NCBI GenBank assembly: GCA_964482515.1 | Contig: CAYZXT010000003.1 | Coordinates: forward strand, 62,001 to 126,000 | DNA: 64,000 bases | DNA from: CAYZXT01 sp964482515 | GTDB lineage: Bacteria > Elusimicrobiota > Elusimicrobia > FEN-1173 | Direction of reading: 5' to 3' | Shown: piece by piece, positions 16,942 to 25,206 of the stretch | How the letters are laid out: each line of letters starts with the position of its first letter | How positions within the stretch are numbered: the stretch's first letter is position 1 | Notes under the pieces: model-generated | Seen by the model: the letters and a program-made list of their open reading frames with translations, nothing else | Database searches by the model: none | Told to the model about the DNA's origin: nothing | Position numbers and translations under genes: made by a program

Positions 16942-17450
16942 CGGCTCTCCCCTCCGAAACGCCACGCGGCCGTCATCCCGTCGGGGGCGAAGCTGAAGGA
17001 AGGCCCGTGCTGGCCCGGAAGGTTTTCCTGGTTGGCGGGAATGATGCGGGCCTGCAGATAAGCGTCCACGACGGCGAAGAGCCAAAAGCCGGCGGTGGCC
17101 CCCTGGAGGATCATGGATTGCAGATGCTGGTCCTCGTACTTGTCGTAAAGAGGGTCATTGGGAAGCCCCTTGTTCCGGTAATCCGACAGCGTCTGTTGGG
17201 CCCTGGAACGAAGGATGACGGCGCCGGTCAAGCTGGCGGCGGTCGCCAGGAAGAGGGAAGTTCCTTTGGCTTTCTGGCGGTTGAAATGTTGCCCCCAACC
17301 GGGAAGCAACAGGGACCGCAACGCCGCGTTGCCGGGCGTCGGTTCGGAAAAATCAAGTTCCACTTCAAGCCGATCGCCGGCGCGCGCGGGCGGAAAAGCG
17401 AGGGCGAGGGCGAGGACCAAAAGCAAAACCGAGCGGGCTTTACTGTTCAT
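16938..17450 (-). CDS. DUF5683-like membrane or secreted protein
   Basis: I place the start at the ATG at 17450 (MNSKARSVLLLV), which begins a signal peptide; the upstream in-frame ATG at 17480 lies further inside the previous gene. The 170-residue product has the SLLLPGWGQHFNRQKAKG motif seen in DUF5683 proteins, followed by two hydrophobic segments. Function is unknown. It overlaps the upstream gene by 11 nt and the downstream gene by 4 nt, so it is translationally coupled within the operon. Confidence 0.75.
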   Translation of the reverse strand: MNSKARSVLLLVLALALAFPPARAGDRLEVELDFSEPTPGNAALRSLLLPGWGQHFNRQKAKGTSLFLATAASLTGAVILRSRAQQTLSDYRNKGLPNDPLYDKYEDQHLQSMILQGATAGFWLFAVVDAYLQARIIPANQENLPGQHGPSFSFAPDGMTAAWRFGGESR

Positions 17451-18114
17451 AGGCGATCCGGTCGAGAAAAACCTGTCCACCGTTCCCGGGGTTAGTGGTC
17501 CCGGAGGGCTGGGAGAATACGAAAGTGAAGTTGACGTATTGCCGGACGCTCTGGAACGCGGCCGTCGGGATCGCGCCGGGGGCGGGCAGCGTGAACTTGG
17601 TCCAGGTGCCGGTCAGTTGCGTGACGTCCAGCCGGGGCAGTGCCGCGGCCGCGCTGCCGTCGCCCGGTCCCTCCACGCGAAGGATCGTGTTCTCGGAAAG
17701 ATATCCGCGGGCGTAAAAAGTGATCTTGGTGAACCCGGCGCCGGAAAGATCTTTGGCGGGCGTGGTGTTCATCTGGTCGATATTTTCGGCCACGAGCAGG
17801 CCGAATCCGGCAAAGGTATGTTCGATACCTTCGACGGGATCCAGCACGTCGCCGCCGGTCCAGGAGTAGAAAATCGAGCGCTTCCCGAAGGCGGCCGACT
17901 GTTCGTTCCCCACGTCCAGGGTCTGGTTTCCTGTCGGGATCGGGATCAGGTAAAATCCGCCGTCGGTCCGCACTTCCTCGTCGTACAGGACCCAGGAGCC
18001 GCCGTTCTGCGAAACCGCTCCCTCCGGCGCGGGGTCCGTGAGCCGGCGGGAAGGCGTTTTGTCGCAGCCGGTAAAGACGGAAATCAGCAGAAGGAATTGA
18101 ACGATTGTCCGCAT
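17440..18114 (-). CDS. Carbohydrate-binding-like lipoprotein
   Basis: The start is the ATG at 18114, opening a lipoprotein signal with lipobox SVFTG-Cys17. The frame stays open upstream to 18828 but that part is the wrong frame of the preceding gene. The product is 224 residues with a single beta-sandwich (DLSGAGFTKITFYARG, ending FLDRIAYEQ) clearly related in pattern to the proteins at 26804-27418 and 16033-16941. It is likely anchored to a membrane and binds glycans; ligand unknown. A REP-like inverted repeat separates it from the upstream OmpA-like gene. Confidence 0.8.
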   Translation of the reverse strand: MRTIVQFLLLISVFTGCDKTPSRRLTDPAPEGAVSQNGGSWVLYDEEVRTDGGFYLIPIPTGNQTLDVGNEQSAAFGKRSIFYSWTGGDVLDPVEGIEHTFAGFGLLVAENIDQMNTTPAKDLSGAGFTKITFYARGYLSENTILRVEGPGDGSAAAALPRLDVTQLTGTWTKFTLPAPGAIPTAAFQSVRQYVNFTFVFSQPSGTTNPGNGGQVFLDRIAYEQ

Positions 18115-18123
18115 TTTCAAATT

Positions 18124-18193
18124 CGTCACCCCGGCGAAAGCCGGGGTCCAGTTACTTAGAATCTTCTGGATTCCGGCTTTCGCCGGAATGACG
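18124..18193. repeat. REP-like inverted repeat
   Basis: Two 28-bp arms (18124-18151 and 18166-18193) are imperfect reverse complements, each itself a small palindrome with core CCGGCGAAAGCCGG. They are separated by 14 bp. The GTCATTCCGGCGAAAGCCGGAA type of repeat is widespread in bacterial intergenic regions. It sits inside the operon, 10 bp from the lipoprotein start, and would form a strong RNA hairpin. Confidence 0.85.
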
Positions 18194-18206
18194 GCATTCC
18201 AAAGCA

Positions 18207-20909
18207 TCACGGTTCGGTCTCCTCTTTGAGTTCTTTTTCCTCTTTCAGGATGATGACTTCCACCCGCCGGTTGGCTTCGCGTCCCGCCGCGGTCTTGTTG
18301 GACGCCAGCGGCACCTTGGCGCCCATTCCGACGGTCTTGAACCGGTCCGGCGCAAATCCGCCCTTCTTGATCAGATAATCGGCGACGCCCTTGGCGCGCT
18401 TCACCGAGAGCACCAGGTTGCTCGCGTCGCTCCCGATGGAATCCGTGTGTCCGACCACGCGGACCTTGTTGTTTGGGTAGCTTTGAAGCAGTTTCACGAC
18501 TTCGTTCAGCTGGGCCTTGGCCGCCGGTTTCAGTTCTGCCTTGCCGGCCGCGAAAAGGACCTGCGATTTGAGGGACACACGCAAACCCTCCTCGCTTTTT
18601 TCCACCGTGATCTGCGCGGGCTGCGGCGTGGTGCGCACGAGGCGGAAGGGCGCCGAGGATTTCAAGATCTCTCCCGATTTTATCACACCGAAGTCGACCC
18701 TGTAATCCCCCTCCGGCGCGGGCCGTTCCGCGGACTTTCCGTCCCAGTAAATCTCGCGGGGGATGGCGTATCCCGCATAACTCTTGACGACAGAGTTCGT
18801 CTCCCGGTCCCGGATTTCGGCGTACCACCGGGTGGACTGGTAATTGTCCGCGATGAGCCGGATGCGGAATGGGTCGGGGCTCTGGTCGGGGTTAAAGGTG
18901 TCGCCGTCCAGCGTCACGAGGATGCTGTGGGGCCCCTCTTCTTTGACCGCCGGAGGAGGAATGGCTATGGCGGGCGTTTCGGGAGCCTCGCGGCTCTTGT
19001 CGAAGCGTGCCAGCACGCCGAAACGCTGGATGAAGAAAATCCGCCATTCGTCGAAGCCGCCGAGGTCCGGCTGGAAGAACCGGTTGTCCTCTTCGCGAGC
19101 GCGGATGTAGGAAATGCCGACAGTGCTGCGCGTGCGGAAATCCCTCTGCGCCCGCAGTTGGTAGAGGCGGTCGAAAGTTTCGCCGAAGCGCCGGTGGAAT
19201 TCCTCCGGGCCCCAATCGTTCGCGGACACGAGCGCGGCCACCGTGTAGGGGCCCAGGTGCAGCTCGTCCTGGATGCGGAGGAAGCTCGTCAAAGGCTTGG
19301 GGCCGTCGGTGCGGGTGGTGTAGGCGTCGCTGCCGGTGGCCATGCTTTCGCCGCCCTGCAGCAGGAAGAGATTGCGCAACGCGCCAACCTTGCGGTGCAG
19401 CAGGAACGAGGCCGAATGGAGCGGCGCCTTGGTGGCCCACGCGCCGGAATGATATGGGCCTTCCCAGACGGCGCGGCCTTCTTTGTCGAAATAAAAAGTG
19501 TGGTCCGTGCCCGTCGGAAAATATTCGACGCGATACTGGAACGCGTAGGCCCACTGCGCGTCCTCCAGCGGGTTCACGTTGTAGAAATCCAGGATGTGCG
19601 GGTCGTACCGGAACAGCCATGTCTCCGGGGTGGAGTCCTGCGTGAAAGTCCATTTGAGCATATGGGCCTTGCGGTTGTCGGCGATGTCCCCTTCGGAGTT
19701 CGACGTCACCCAAAAGGGAGAAAACTCCCCGCGCGGGCTCACGAGGAGCGCACCGGGGTTGTCGGGCGTTCCCTGATAAAGGAACGGCAGGGGGCCGACG
19801 ATCGGTTCCCGGAAGGCATATTGGAAATTAGTGGACAGATATTGCGTCATTTTCTTGTAGGCGGCCGCGGTGTATTCCTGCTTGTTGCCGGCCACGGGAC
19901 GGCGAACTTCATACCCCGCGTCGACGCGATCCAGGAAATAGTCCGGATAATAGCTCAACTGGAGGGTCCCGCCCCAGGCATCGTGCTCTCGAGTAATGTC
20001 ATCGGAAATGATGTAGCTGGAGCCGTAGGTCCCCTGCCCGGGGGCCGTGCGTTCCGCCCGCTGATAGGGCCGGTCGAGACGGAAGGGCTGATAGAGCAGT
20101 CCCGTCTTGACGCCGAGCCTGCCGCCCATGGGTTCCATAGATAGGGTGGTTTCCGCGGCGCGCAGGTCTTCGCCTTCCTCGCCGAAGGGGATTTCCGCGT
20201 GCTTGTAGATGGCGGCGAAACGCACTGCGCGGCGGGTGATGTTGTAGCGCGCGAAGACGGACCGTCCCGCGCCCCACATCACTTCCGGTCCGGCGACAAA
20301 CCCGAGCTCGCCCAAACGCGTCTGCCACTGGCCCTCGGCCCCACGCGGAACGCCGTGTCCGGAGAAATTCAGATAGCGTTCCAGCTCATATTGTCCCGGC
20401 AGCAGCCCGAAGAGGTCGCCCTTGGCGCGCCAGTCCTCGAAAGATTTTCCCTGGAAGACCCGCAGCCGGGCGTCGTTGTTGCGGAACTCGGCCTCGCCTT
20501 GGAGGAACTGCAGTTTCTTATCGGTGACTTCCTGGCGGTGAGGATCGTTTATGGGCCGCCAGAGCGTGTCAGCGTAATTCCCTAAATAGGAAATCCTCGC
20601 GTCGGCGTAAAAAGATTCGTGGGGGCGGATCGCGCCGGTCAGGTAGAGAATTTGACCGATTTCGGTTTCGGTGTTGGGGCGCGTGCTCGAATTGTGATTG
20701 TAGGTGTAGGCTTTGTTCAGGCCGTCTTCACGGTTCGTCATTCCGTTTTGCAGTGTGTGCTGGAGGCCATCCAAGACCAATTCCGCATCGAGGCTGGCGG
20801 AACCTGGCGGGATGGTGGCGCCCGCCCGCGCGAGGGTCAACGAAAAAACGAGGGTCGCCGCGGCGAACAATCCAGCCGTCCATAATGAATGCGGTGCCAT
20901 TTTTTTCAT
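18207..20909 (-). CDS. Large outer-membrane protein with OmpA C-terminal domain
   Basis: The start is the ATG at 20909, which overlaps the PorV stop (ATGA) and opens a signal peptide (MKKMAPHSLW...SLTLARA). The product is 900 residues. Residues about 40-650 are rich in alternating hydrophobic and aromatic strands and look like a beta-barrel. Residues about 675-770 are an FlgD-like Ig domain (REIYWDGK, APEGDYRV). Residues about 780-890 are a complete OmpA/MotB peptidoglycan-binding domain with GHTDSIG and LSVKRAKGVADYL, including the Asp and Arg that contact peptidoglycan. It probably tethers an outer-membrane assembly to the wall. It sits within the saccharide locus. Confidence 0.85.
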   Translation of the reverse strand: MKKMAPHSLWTAGLFAAATLVFSLTLARAGATIPPGSASLDAELVLDGLQHTLQNGMTNREDGLNKAYTYNHNSSTRPNTETEIGQILYLTGAIRPHESFYADARISYLGNYADTLWRPINDPHRQEVTDKKLQFLQGEAEFRNNDARLRVFQGKSFEDWRAKGDLFGLLPGQYELERYLNFSGHGVPRGAEGQWQTRLGELGFVAGPEVMWGAGRSVFARYNITRRAVRFAAIYKHAEIPFGEEGEDLRAAETTLSMEPMGGRLGVKTGLLYQPFRLDRPYQRAERTAPGQGTYGSSYIISDDITREHDAWGGTLQLSYYPDYFLDRVDAGYEVRRPVAGNKQEYTAAAYKKMTQYLSTNFQYAFREPIVGPLPFLYQGTPDNPGALLVSPRGEFSPFWVTSNSEGDIADNRKAHMLKWTFTQDSTPETWLFRYDPHILDFYNVNPLEDAQWAYAFQYRVEYFPTGTDHTFYFDKEGRAVWEGPYHSGAWATKAPLHSASFLLHRKVGALRNLFLLQGGESMATGSDAYTTRTDGPKPLTSFLRIQDELHLGPYTVAALVSANDWGPEEFHRRFGETFDRLYQLRAQRDFRTRSTVGISYIRAREEDNRFFQPDLGGFDEWRIFFIQRFGVLARFDKSREAPETPAIAIPPPAVKEEGPHSILVTLDGDTFNPDQSPDPFRIRLIADNYQSTRWYAEIRDRETNSVVKSYAGYAIPREIYWDGKSAERPAPEGDYRVDFGVIKSGEILKSSAPFRLVRTTPQPAQITVEKSEEGLRVSLKSQVLFAAGKAELKPAAKAQLNEVVKLLQSYPNNKVRVVGHTDSIGSDASNLVLSVKRAKGVADYLIKKGGFAPDRFKTVGMGAKVPLASNKTAAGREANRRVEVIILKEEKELKEETEP

Positions 20910-21880
20910 TGTTTTCCGTCGAAATAGACCAGCGTGGTCACGCGGCTTGTGGGGTTGAAGTTTTCGTTGATGAGAAAAGCGTAATCGAGCCGCAGCCAGG
21001 AAACGACCAGGGAGGCCCCGAAGGAAAGACCCTGGTCCTCGTTCCAGCCGGAGCGGACGGCGAAGCGCTGTTCGTACCAAAGTTCTCCGCCGTAATGAGC
21101 CGTCATTTCCCCCCACTTCGAATTCAGGGGCGCCAGCACGTCCACGGCGAGGGTGCCGATCAAGGGCATCGGTCCGCGGCGCGACACGCGGGTCCCCGTC
21201 GTCTGTCCCACGGATTCATTGGTCCAGGCCGCGCCCAGTCGCGCGCGCGAAGGGATCAGGTCGTCGATCGATCCGCCGGCGAAGGAGTCTCCGTTCAGAC
21301 GGGTACCGCCGATGTCCTGCCATTTGGCCCCGAAGCTCAAACCCCGCCAGCGGGCGATCCCGCCCAGGTCGAAGCCGGTGCCCTGGACATTGTACGCGCC
21401 GAATTTGCTTTGAATGTGTTTGATCGACAGGCCCAGCGGTAGGCCGAGGTGGTTCGAGGCAAGGGAGAGGGATCCCTGTTGATTGATGAAATCTTTTTCG
21501 CCCAGGACCGTTCCCAGGGAATCCGTGATTTCGATGTCCCGGGTGCGGGACTGAATCCATCCCACGGCCCAGCTTATGGGTCCCACGGGTTGGCCGTAGG
21601 CCGCGGCGATCCCATCCATATTCTCCTGGGAAGGGCTGTAGTTGGCGAGGAAACCGGGATACGCCAGGTCGGCCAAACCCGCTGGGTTCCAGTACAGCAT
21701 GGGAAGGTCGCCGGATAGGGCGGTTTGGGCGCCGCCCATCCCCTGTGACCGGGCGCCAAGGCCCTCCGCCAAAAAGGCGTCCGCCGTGGTCCGGGCCAGT
21801 CCGGGTTGGGCCGCAGCCATGCCAAGCAGGGCGATAAACAGGTTTAGCTTTAGGCTATAAAACAGTCGATGTTTTTTCAT
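20906..21880 (-). CDS. PorV/PorQ-family outer-membrane protein
   Basis: The start is the ATG at 21880, which opens a signal peptide (MKKHRLFYSLKLNLF...GLA); the frame is open further upstream inside the previous gene. The 324-residue product has the family motifs GLGARSQGMGGAQTAL and LYWNPAGLADL and ends with strands typical of a barrel (LRLDYAFLINE). Family members help move secreted proteins across the outer membrane. It follows a secreted hydrolase that ends in an FlgD-like domain by 20 bp, the same association as at 4361-8094. Confidence 0.87.
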   Translation of the reverse strand: MKKHRLFYSLKLNLFIALLGMAAAQPGLARTTADAFLAEGLGARSQGMGGAQTALSGDLPMLYWNPAGLADLAYPGFLANYSPSQENMDGIAAAYGQPVGPISWAVGWIQSRTRDIEITDSLGTVLGEKDFINQQGSLSLASNHLGLPLGLSIKHIQSKFGAYNVQGTGFDLGGIARWRGLSFGAKWQDIGGTRLNGDSFAGGSIDDLIPSRARLGAAWTNESVGQTTGTRVSRRGPMPLIGTLAVDVLAPLNSKWGEMTAHYGGELWYEQRFAVRSGWNEDQGLSFGASLVVSWLRLDYAFLINENFNPTSRVTTLVYFDGKQ

Positions 21881-21900
21881 TATATCGTTGTCTATCAACC

Positions 21901-23460
21901 CTATTTGATGATAACGATCTTGTGGTACCGGACGTCGTTTTGATTGTTCGCCTTGACTTCGACCCGGCAGAGGTAGACCCCGGGGGCCACCGTGCCGCCG
22001 TTTTCGTCCAGGCCGTTCCAGTCCGCGGTCACCAGGGTGGACGACAGGGAAGACGGCCGCAGGCTGACGATCTTGCGCCGTGCCGCGTCGAAAACGTCCA
22101 GCTTTACGCTCTCCGGAATCTGCCCCAAATTGATTTGGATGCGGGTGGAGCCGGCCCCGGCGATGAGGGGATTTGGGAAATTGTGGATCTTGCCGCCAAA
22201 CAGCGGTCCCTGGGTCACGACCACGGGGTTCCAGAGGTCCTTCAGCGCGTAAAAAGCCGAGCGGAGACGCTTGGTGATGGTGGTGCTTGACACGGCCGTG
22301 ATCCCCCACCATTCCTCGTTGATGTTGGGATCCGCGTAGGCGTCGTTTGTGAAATCCGCGGTCTTGTCCTGGGCGGCGTCTCCCCCCGGGCCTCCGTTGC
22401 CGATGGTGGCTGGATTCAGGGGCGTCGAAGCGCCCTTCCACCATTCGTCCGACCATTCGAAGACGCAGCCGCCGACCACGCCCTTTCCGCTTTGGGTGGC
22501 GCTCAGGTTAGCGGCGATCTCACGCCATTGGCTCGCTAAATCGGACGCCTGCTGGCTTTGGTCTTCGGCGGCAGACGGGACGTTGTAGGCGTCGGAGCCG
22601 AACTCCGCGACCCAAAGGGGCTTTGAGCTCGTGGAAGAAAAGAACGAGAAGGCGTTTCCGAAGGAAGCCCCGCGGTAAATGGTGGCCCCCCAAAGGTCGA
22701 CGTTCGACGGATCGGCGCCCAGGGTGTTGGCCGAACTGATTCCCAGACCCCGGAATTCCTGGTTGACCGTGGTGAAGGGATGATTGGGATCCGCGCTATG
22801 GGACGCGATGGCGCATTCGTCCAGCAAGGAATACCACGTGGCATTGTTGTTGATGGCCGAGGTATTGGTGAGCGTCACTTCATTGCCCATGGCCCACATT
22901 AAGACCGCAGGATGGCTTTTGAATTGATTGACCATGGTAATGAACCCGCTTTGGATCGCCGTCCGGGACGCGGCCGACACGTCCCAATCGTTCTGAATCG
23001 GAAAACTCATGATCACATAGAGGCCGTTGTTAAAGGCCGCGTCCAGCGCCGCGGTCGTGGCGTTGCGGGCGTCGAAGGTTCGGATGGTGTTGGCGCCGAG
23101 GGTTTTTAGCAGAGGAAAATCGTTGTTGTAGACCTGCGCGTCGGCGAAAAAGTTGTAGTTGCTCGGCGAACCGGGCCGGGAGCCGGGCCGCGTGGGAGAG
23201 TAGTTGACGCCCTTCATGGTGAAGGCCTGGCCGTCGACCAGGAGTCGCTTGTTGATCTTGTCGACGGTGACGACGGCGGCGGACAGGGTTTGCGCGATGA
23301 AGGCGGCGGCGAGGAAAAGCAGGGGCGCGACGGCACGTGGACTAAGGAAGTCAAGCGCTCGAACGGCGGCGGCGGACAAAGGCCTGCGCGCGGATTCTCG
23401 ATACAAATAGGATTTCGGTTTGTTGGGGGGTGTGGGTTGACGAGCGGCGGTTGCCGTCAT
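21901..23460 (-). CDS. Secreted TIM-barrel glycoside hydrolase with FlgD-like C-terminus
   Basis: The 519-residue product has a long basic N-region and a hydrophobic segment (about 46-60) consistent with export. Residues about 65-410 resemble GH2/GH5/GH72-type TIM barrels: MKGVNYSPTRPG near strand 1, acid/base Glu194 in WAMGNEV and nucleophile Glu286 in WVAEFGSDAY. Residues about 430-519 form an FlgD-like Ig domain (NFPNPLIAG, APGVYLCRVEV). It probably cleaves or transfers beta-linked glycan chains outside the cell; the exact family and linkage cannot be read by eye. It starts 1 nt after the permease stop, so the sugars it releases are likely imported by the adjacent ABC system. Confidence 0.88.
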   Translation of the reverse strand: MTATAARQPTPPNKPKSYLYRESARRPLSAAAVRALDFLSPRAVAPLLFLAAAFIAQTLSAAVVTVDKINKRLLVDGQAFTMKGVNYSPTRPGSRPGSPSNYNFFADAQVYNNDFPLLKTLGANTIRTFDARNATTAALDAAFNNGLYVIMSFPIQNDWDVSAASRTAIQSGFITMVNQFKSHPAVLMWAMGNEVTLTNTSAINNNATWYSLLDECAIASHSADPNHPFTTVNQEFRGLGISSANTLGADPSNVDLWGATIYRGASFGNAFSFFSSTSSKPLWVAEFGSDAYNVPSAAEDQSQQASDLASQWREIAANLSATQSGKGVVGGCVFEWSDEWWKGASTPLNPATIGNGGPGGDAAQDKTADFTNDAYADPNINEEWWGITAVSSTTITKRLRSAFYALKDLWNPVVVTQGPLFGGKIHNFPNPLIAGAGSTRIQINLGQIPESVKLDVFDAARRKIVSLRPSSLSSTLVTADWNGLDENGGTVAPGVYLCRVEVKANNQNDVRYHKIVIIK

Positions 23461-23461
23461 A

Positions 23462-24313
23462 TCACATCTTCAGCGCGCCAGCCGTGATGCCGGAAATAAT
23501 GTGGCGCTGCATCAGGATGTAAATCAGGAGGACCGGGATGACGGAGATCGTCATGCCCGCCATTAGCAAAGGATATTCCGTGACGTGGGCGCCCTGGAAC
23601 ACCATCAACCCGCGCTGCAGCGGCATGAGGTTCCGGTCGGAGAGGATCAACATTCCGAGGAGGTATTCGTTCCAGACGCTGAGGGTCGTGAAGATGGCCA
23701 GCACCGCGATGGCGGGTTTCGCCAGCGGCAGGGCCACTAGATAGTACACCTGGAACTTGTTGCAGCCGTCGACACGGGCGGCGTCTTCCAGGTCGCGCGG
23801 GAGCTTGTCGAAGAAGGTTTTCAGTAGGAAGATTCCCAGGGCCAAACCGCCGTTGATCTGCGGCAGGATGTATCCGAGCCGGGTGTTCACGAGGTCCAGT
23901 TTGATCAGCAGCACGTAGAGCGCGATGAAGGCGCCGGGCACGGGGATCATCATCGTCGACAGGAACAGCACGTAGATGACCTTGCGCCCCGGGAAGGGCA
24001 GGCGCGCGAAGGCGTAGGCGGCCAATGACGCGATGAGCAGGACGCCCACCACGGTGCTGAACGTGTAAAAGAGGCTGTTGAGGAAGAAGACCCCAAAGCG
24101 GCCCTTGATCCAGGCCAGCGGGAAGTTCTCGAAATGGGCCGGCCAGGGAAGCATGCTCATGTTGGAGAAGATCGTCTCCTGGGTTTTAAGCGAGGAGATC
24201 ACCATCCAGAAAAGCGGAAAGAGGCAGGTCAGGGAAACGAGGATCAGGACGCTGTGCGTCAGGACGGAACGGACGTTCTGCTGCAGCTTCTGGCTTGAAC
24301 CGACTTCGATCAT
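23462..24313 (-). CDS. Carbohydrate ABC transporter permease, MalG type
   Basis: The 283-residue inner-membrane protein has six predicted helices and the EAA loop EDAARVDGCNKFQ that docks the ATPase. It ends in HIISGITAGALKM, a common terminus of MalG-type permeases. It overlaps the partner permease by ATGA. No ATPase gene is adjacent. Confidence 0.93.
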   Translation of the reverse strand: MIEVGSSQKLQQNVRSVLTHSVLILVSLTCLFPLFWMVISSLKTQETIFSNMSMLPWPAHFENFPLAWIKGRFGVFFLNSLFYTFSTVVGVLLIASLAAYAFARLPFPGRKVIYVLFLSTMMIPVPGAFIALYVLLIKLDLVNTRLGYILPQINGGLALGIFLLKTFFDKLPRDLEDAARVDGCNKFQVYYLVALPLAKPAIAVLAIFTTLSVWNEYLLGMLILSDRNLMPLQRGLMVFQGAHVTEYPLLMAGMTISVIPVLLIYILMQRHIISGITAGALKM

Positions 24314-25197
24314 TGGTCTCTCTCCAATTTCTTACCCACGCGCATCTGGATCAACGAAAGCGCCAGCAGGAGCATGCCGAAGATCACGCCCATGGCGCAG
24401 GCGTAGCCGAAGCGTCCGGCGCCCAGCATCACCGACACCAGCCGGGTCATGGGCACTTCCGTGTTATATCCCGGCCCGCCGCCCGTCGTCGACACCACCA
24501 AATCGTAGATCTGCATGGTTCCGAGGATCGTGAGGATGGACACCAGCACGAACACCGGGATCATCAGCGGCACTGTGATCCGCCAGAAAATATACCACTC
24601 GCCGGCGCCGTCCACCCGGGCCGATTCGTAAAGCTCGCGCGGGATGTTCTGAAGTCCGGCCAGGAGGATGATGAATCCCCACCCGAAGCCCTTCCACATA
24701 TGGATGGTGGCCACGGAGAGCAAGGCGGTCTTGGGGTCGGCTAGCCAGGCGCGGGTCAAGTTTTCCAGGCCGACGGTGGAGAGAAAGTGGTTGAGCAGGC
24801 CGTAGTTGCCGTCGAAGATCCAGTTCCAGATCAACCCGACGACGATGCCCGACAGGATGGGCGGGATGTAGAAGATGACGCGGTAAACGTTGCCGGCGCG
24901 GATGTTGCGGTCGACGGCCCAGGCCAGGCCGAGGGCGAGGGCGTTCTGGACGGTCAGCGCGAGGAAGGTGATGTAGGCGGCGTTCTTGATGGAGATCCAC
25001 CAGGCGGCGTTCTTCGTAAGGATATCCCAGTAGTTGCGGAACCCGACGAAGCGCATGCCGGTGGAAATGCCGTCCCAATCGAACAGGGACAATTCGAAGA
25101 CTTTATAAAAAGGATAAATGCTGAAAACGACGAAAAGCAGCAGGGCCGGAAGCACGAACAGGCTGTTCGTGAACAGCTCGCTCTTGGAGGATTTCAT
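24310..25197 (-). CDS. Carbohydrate ABC transporter permease, MalF/UgpA type
   Basis: The 295-residue inner-membrane protein has six predicted helices, an EAA loop (YESARVDGAGEWY) and the GGGPGYNTE stretch typical of the MalF/UgpA group. A GGGAG Shine-Dalgarno sequence precedes the ATG. It forms the translocation pore with the MalG-type partner. Confidence 0.93.
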   Translation of the reverse strand: MKSSKSELFTNSLFVLPALLLFVVFSIYPFYKVFELSLFDWDGISTGMRFVGFRNYWDILTKNAAWWISIKNAAYITFLALTVQNALALGLAWAVDRNIRAGNVYRVIFYIPPILSGIVVGLIWNWIFDGNYGLLNHFLSTVGLENLTRAWLADPKTALLSVATIHMWKGFGWGFIILLAGLQNIPRELYESARVDGAGEWYIFWRITVPLMIPVFVLVSILTILGTMQIYDLVVSTTGGGPGYNTEVPMTRLVSVMLGAGRFGYACAMGVIFGMLLLALSLIQMRVGKKLERDQ

Positions 25198-25206
25198 TTT
25201 TCTCCC

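Noticed and set aside
18124..18193. The inverted repeat as a rho-independent terminator or CRISPR repeat
   Set aside because: No T-run follows either arm, and there is only one pair with no spacers.
18115..18828. N-terminal extension of the lipoprotein frame at 17440
   Set aside because: It overlaps the OmpA domain gene in another frame; the lipoprotein signal begins at 18114.
18447..20144. 565-codon plus-strand frame
   Set aside because: Antisense shadow of the OmpA-like outer-membrane gene.
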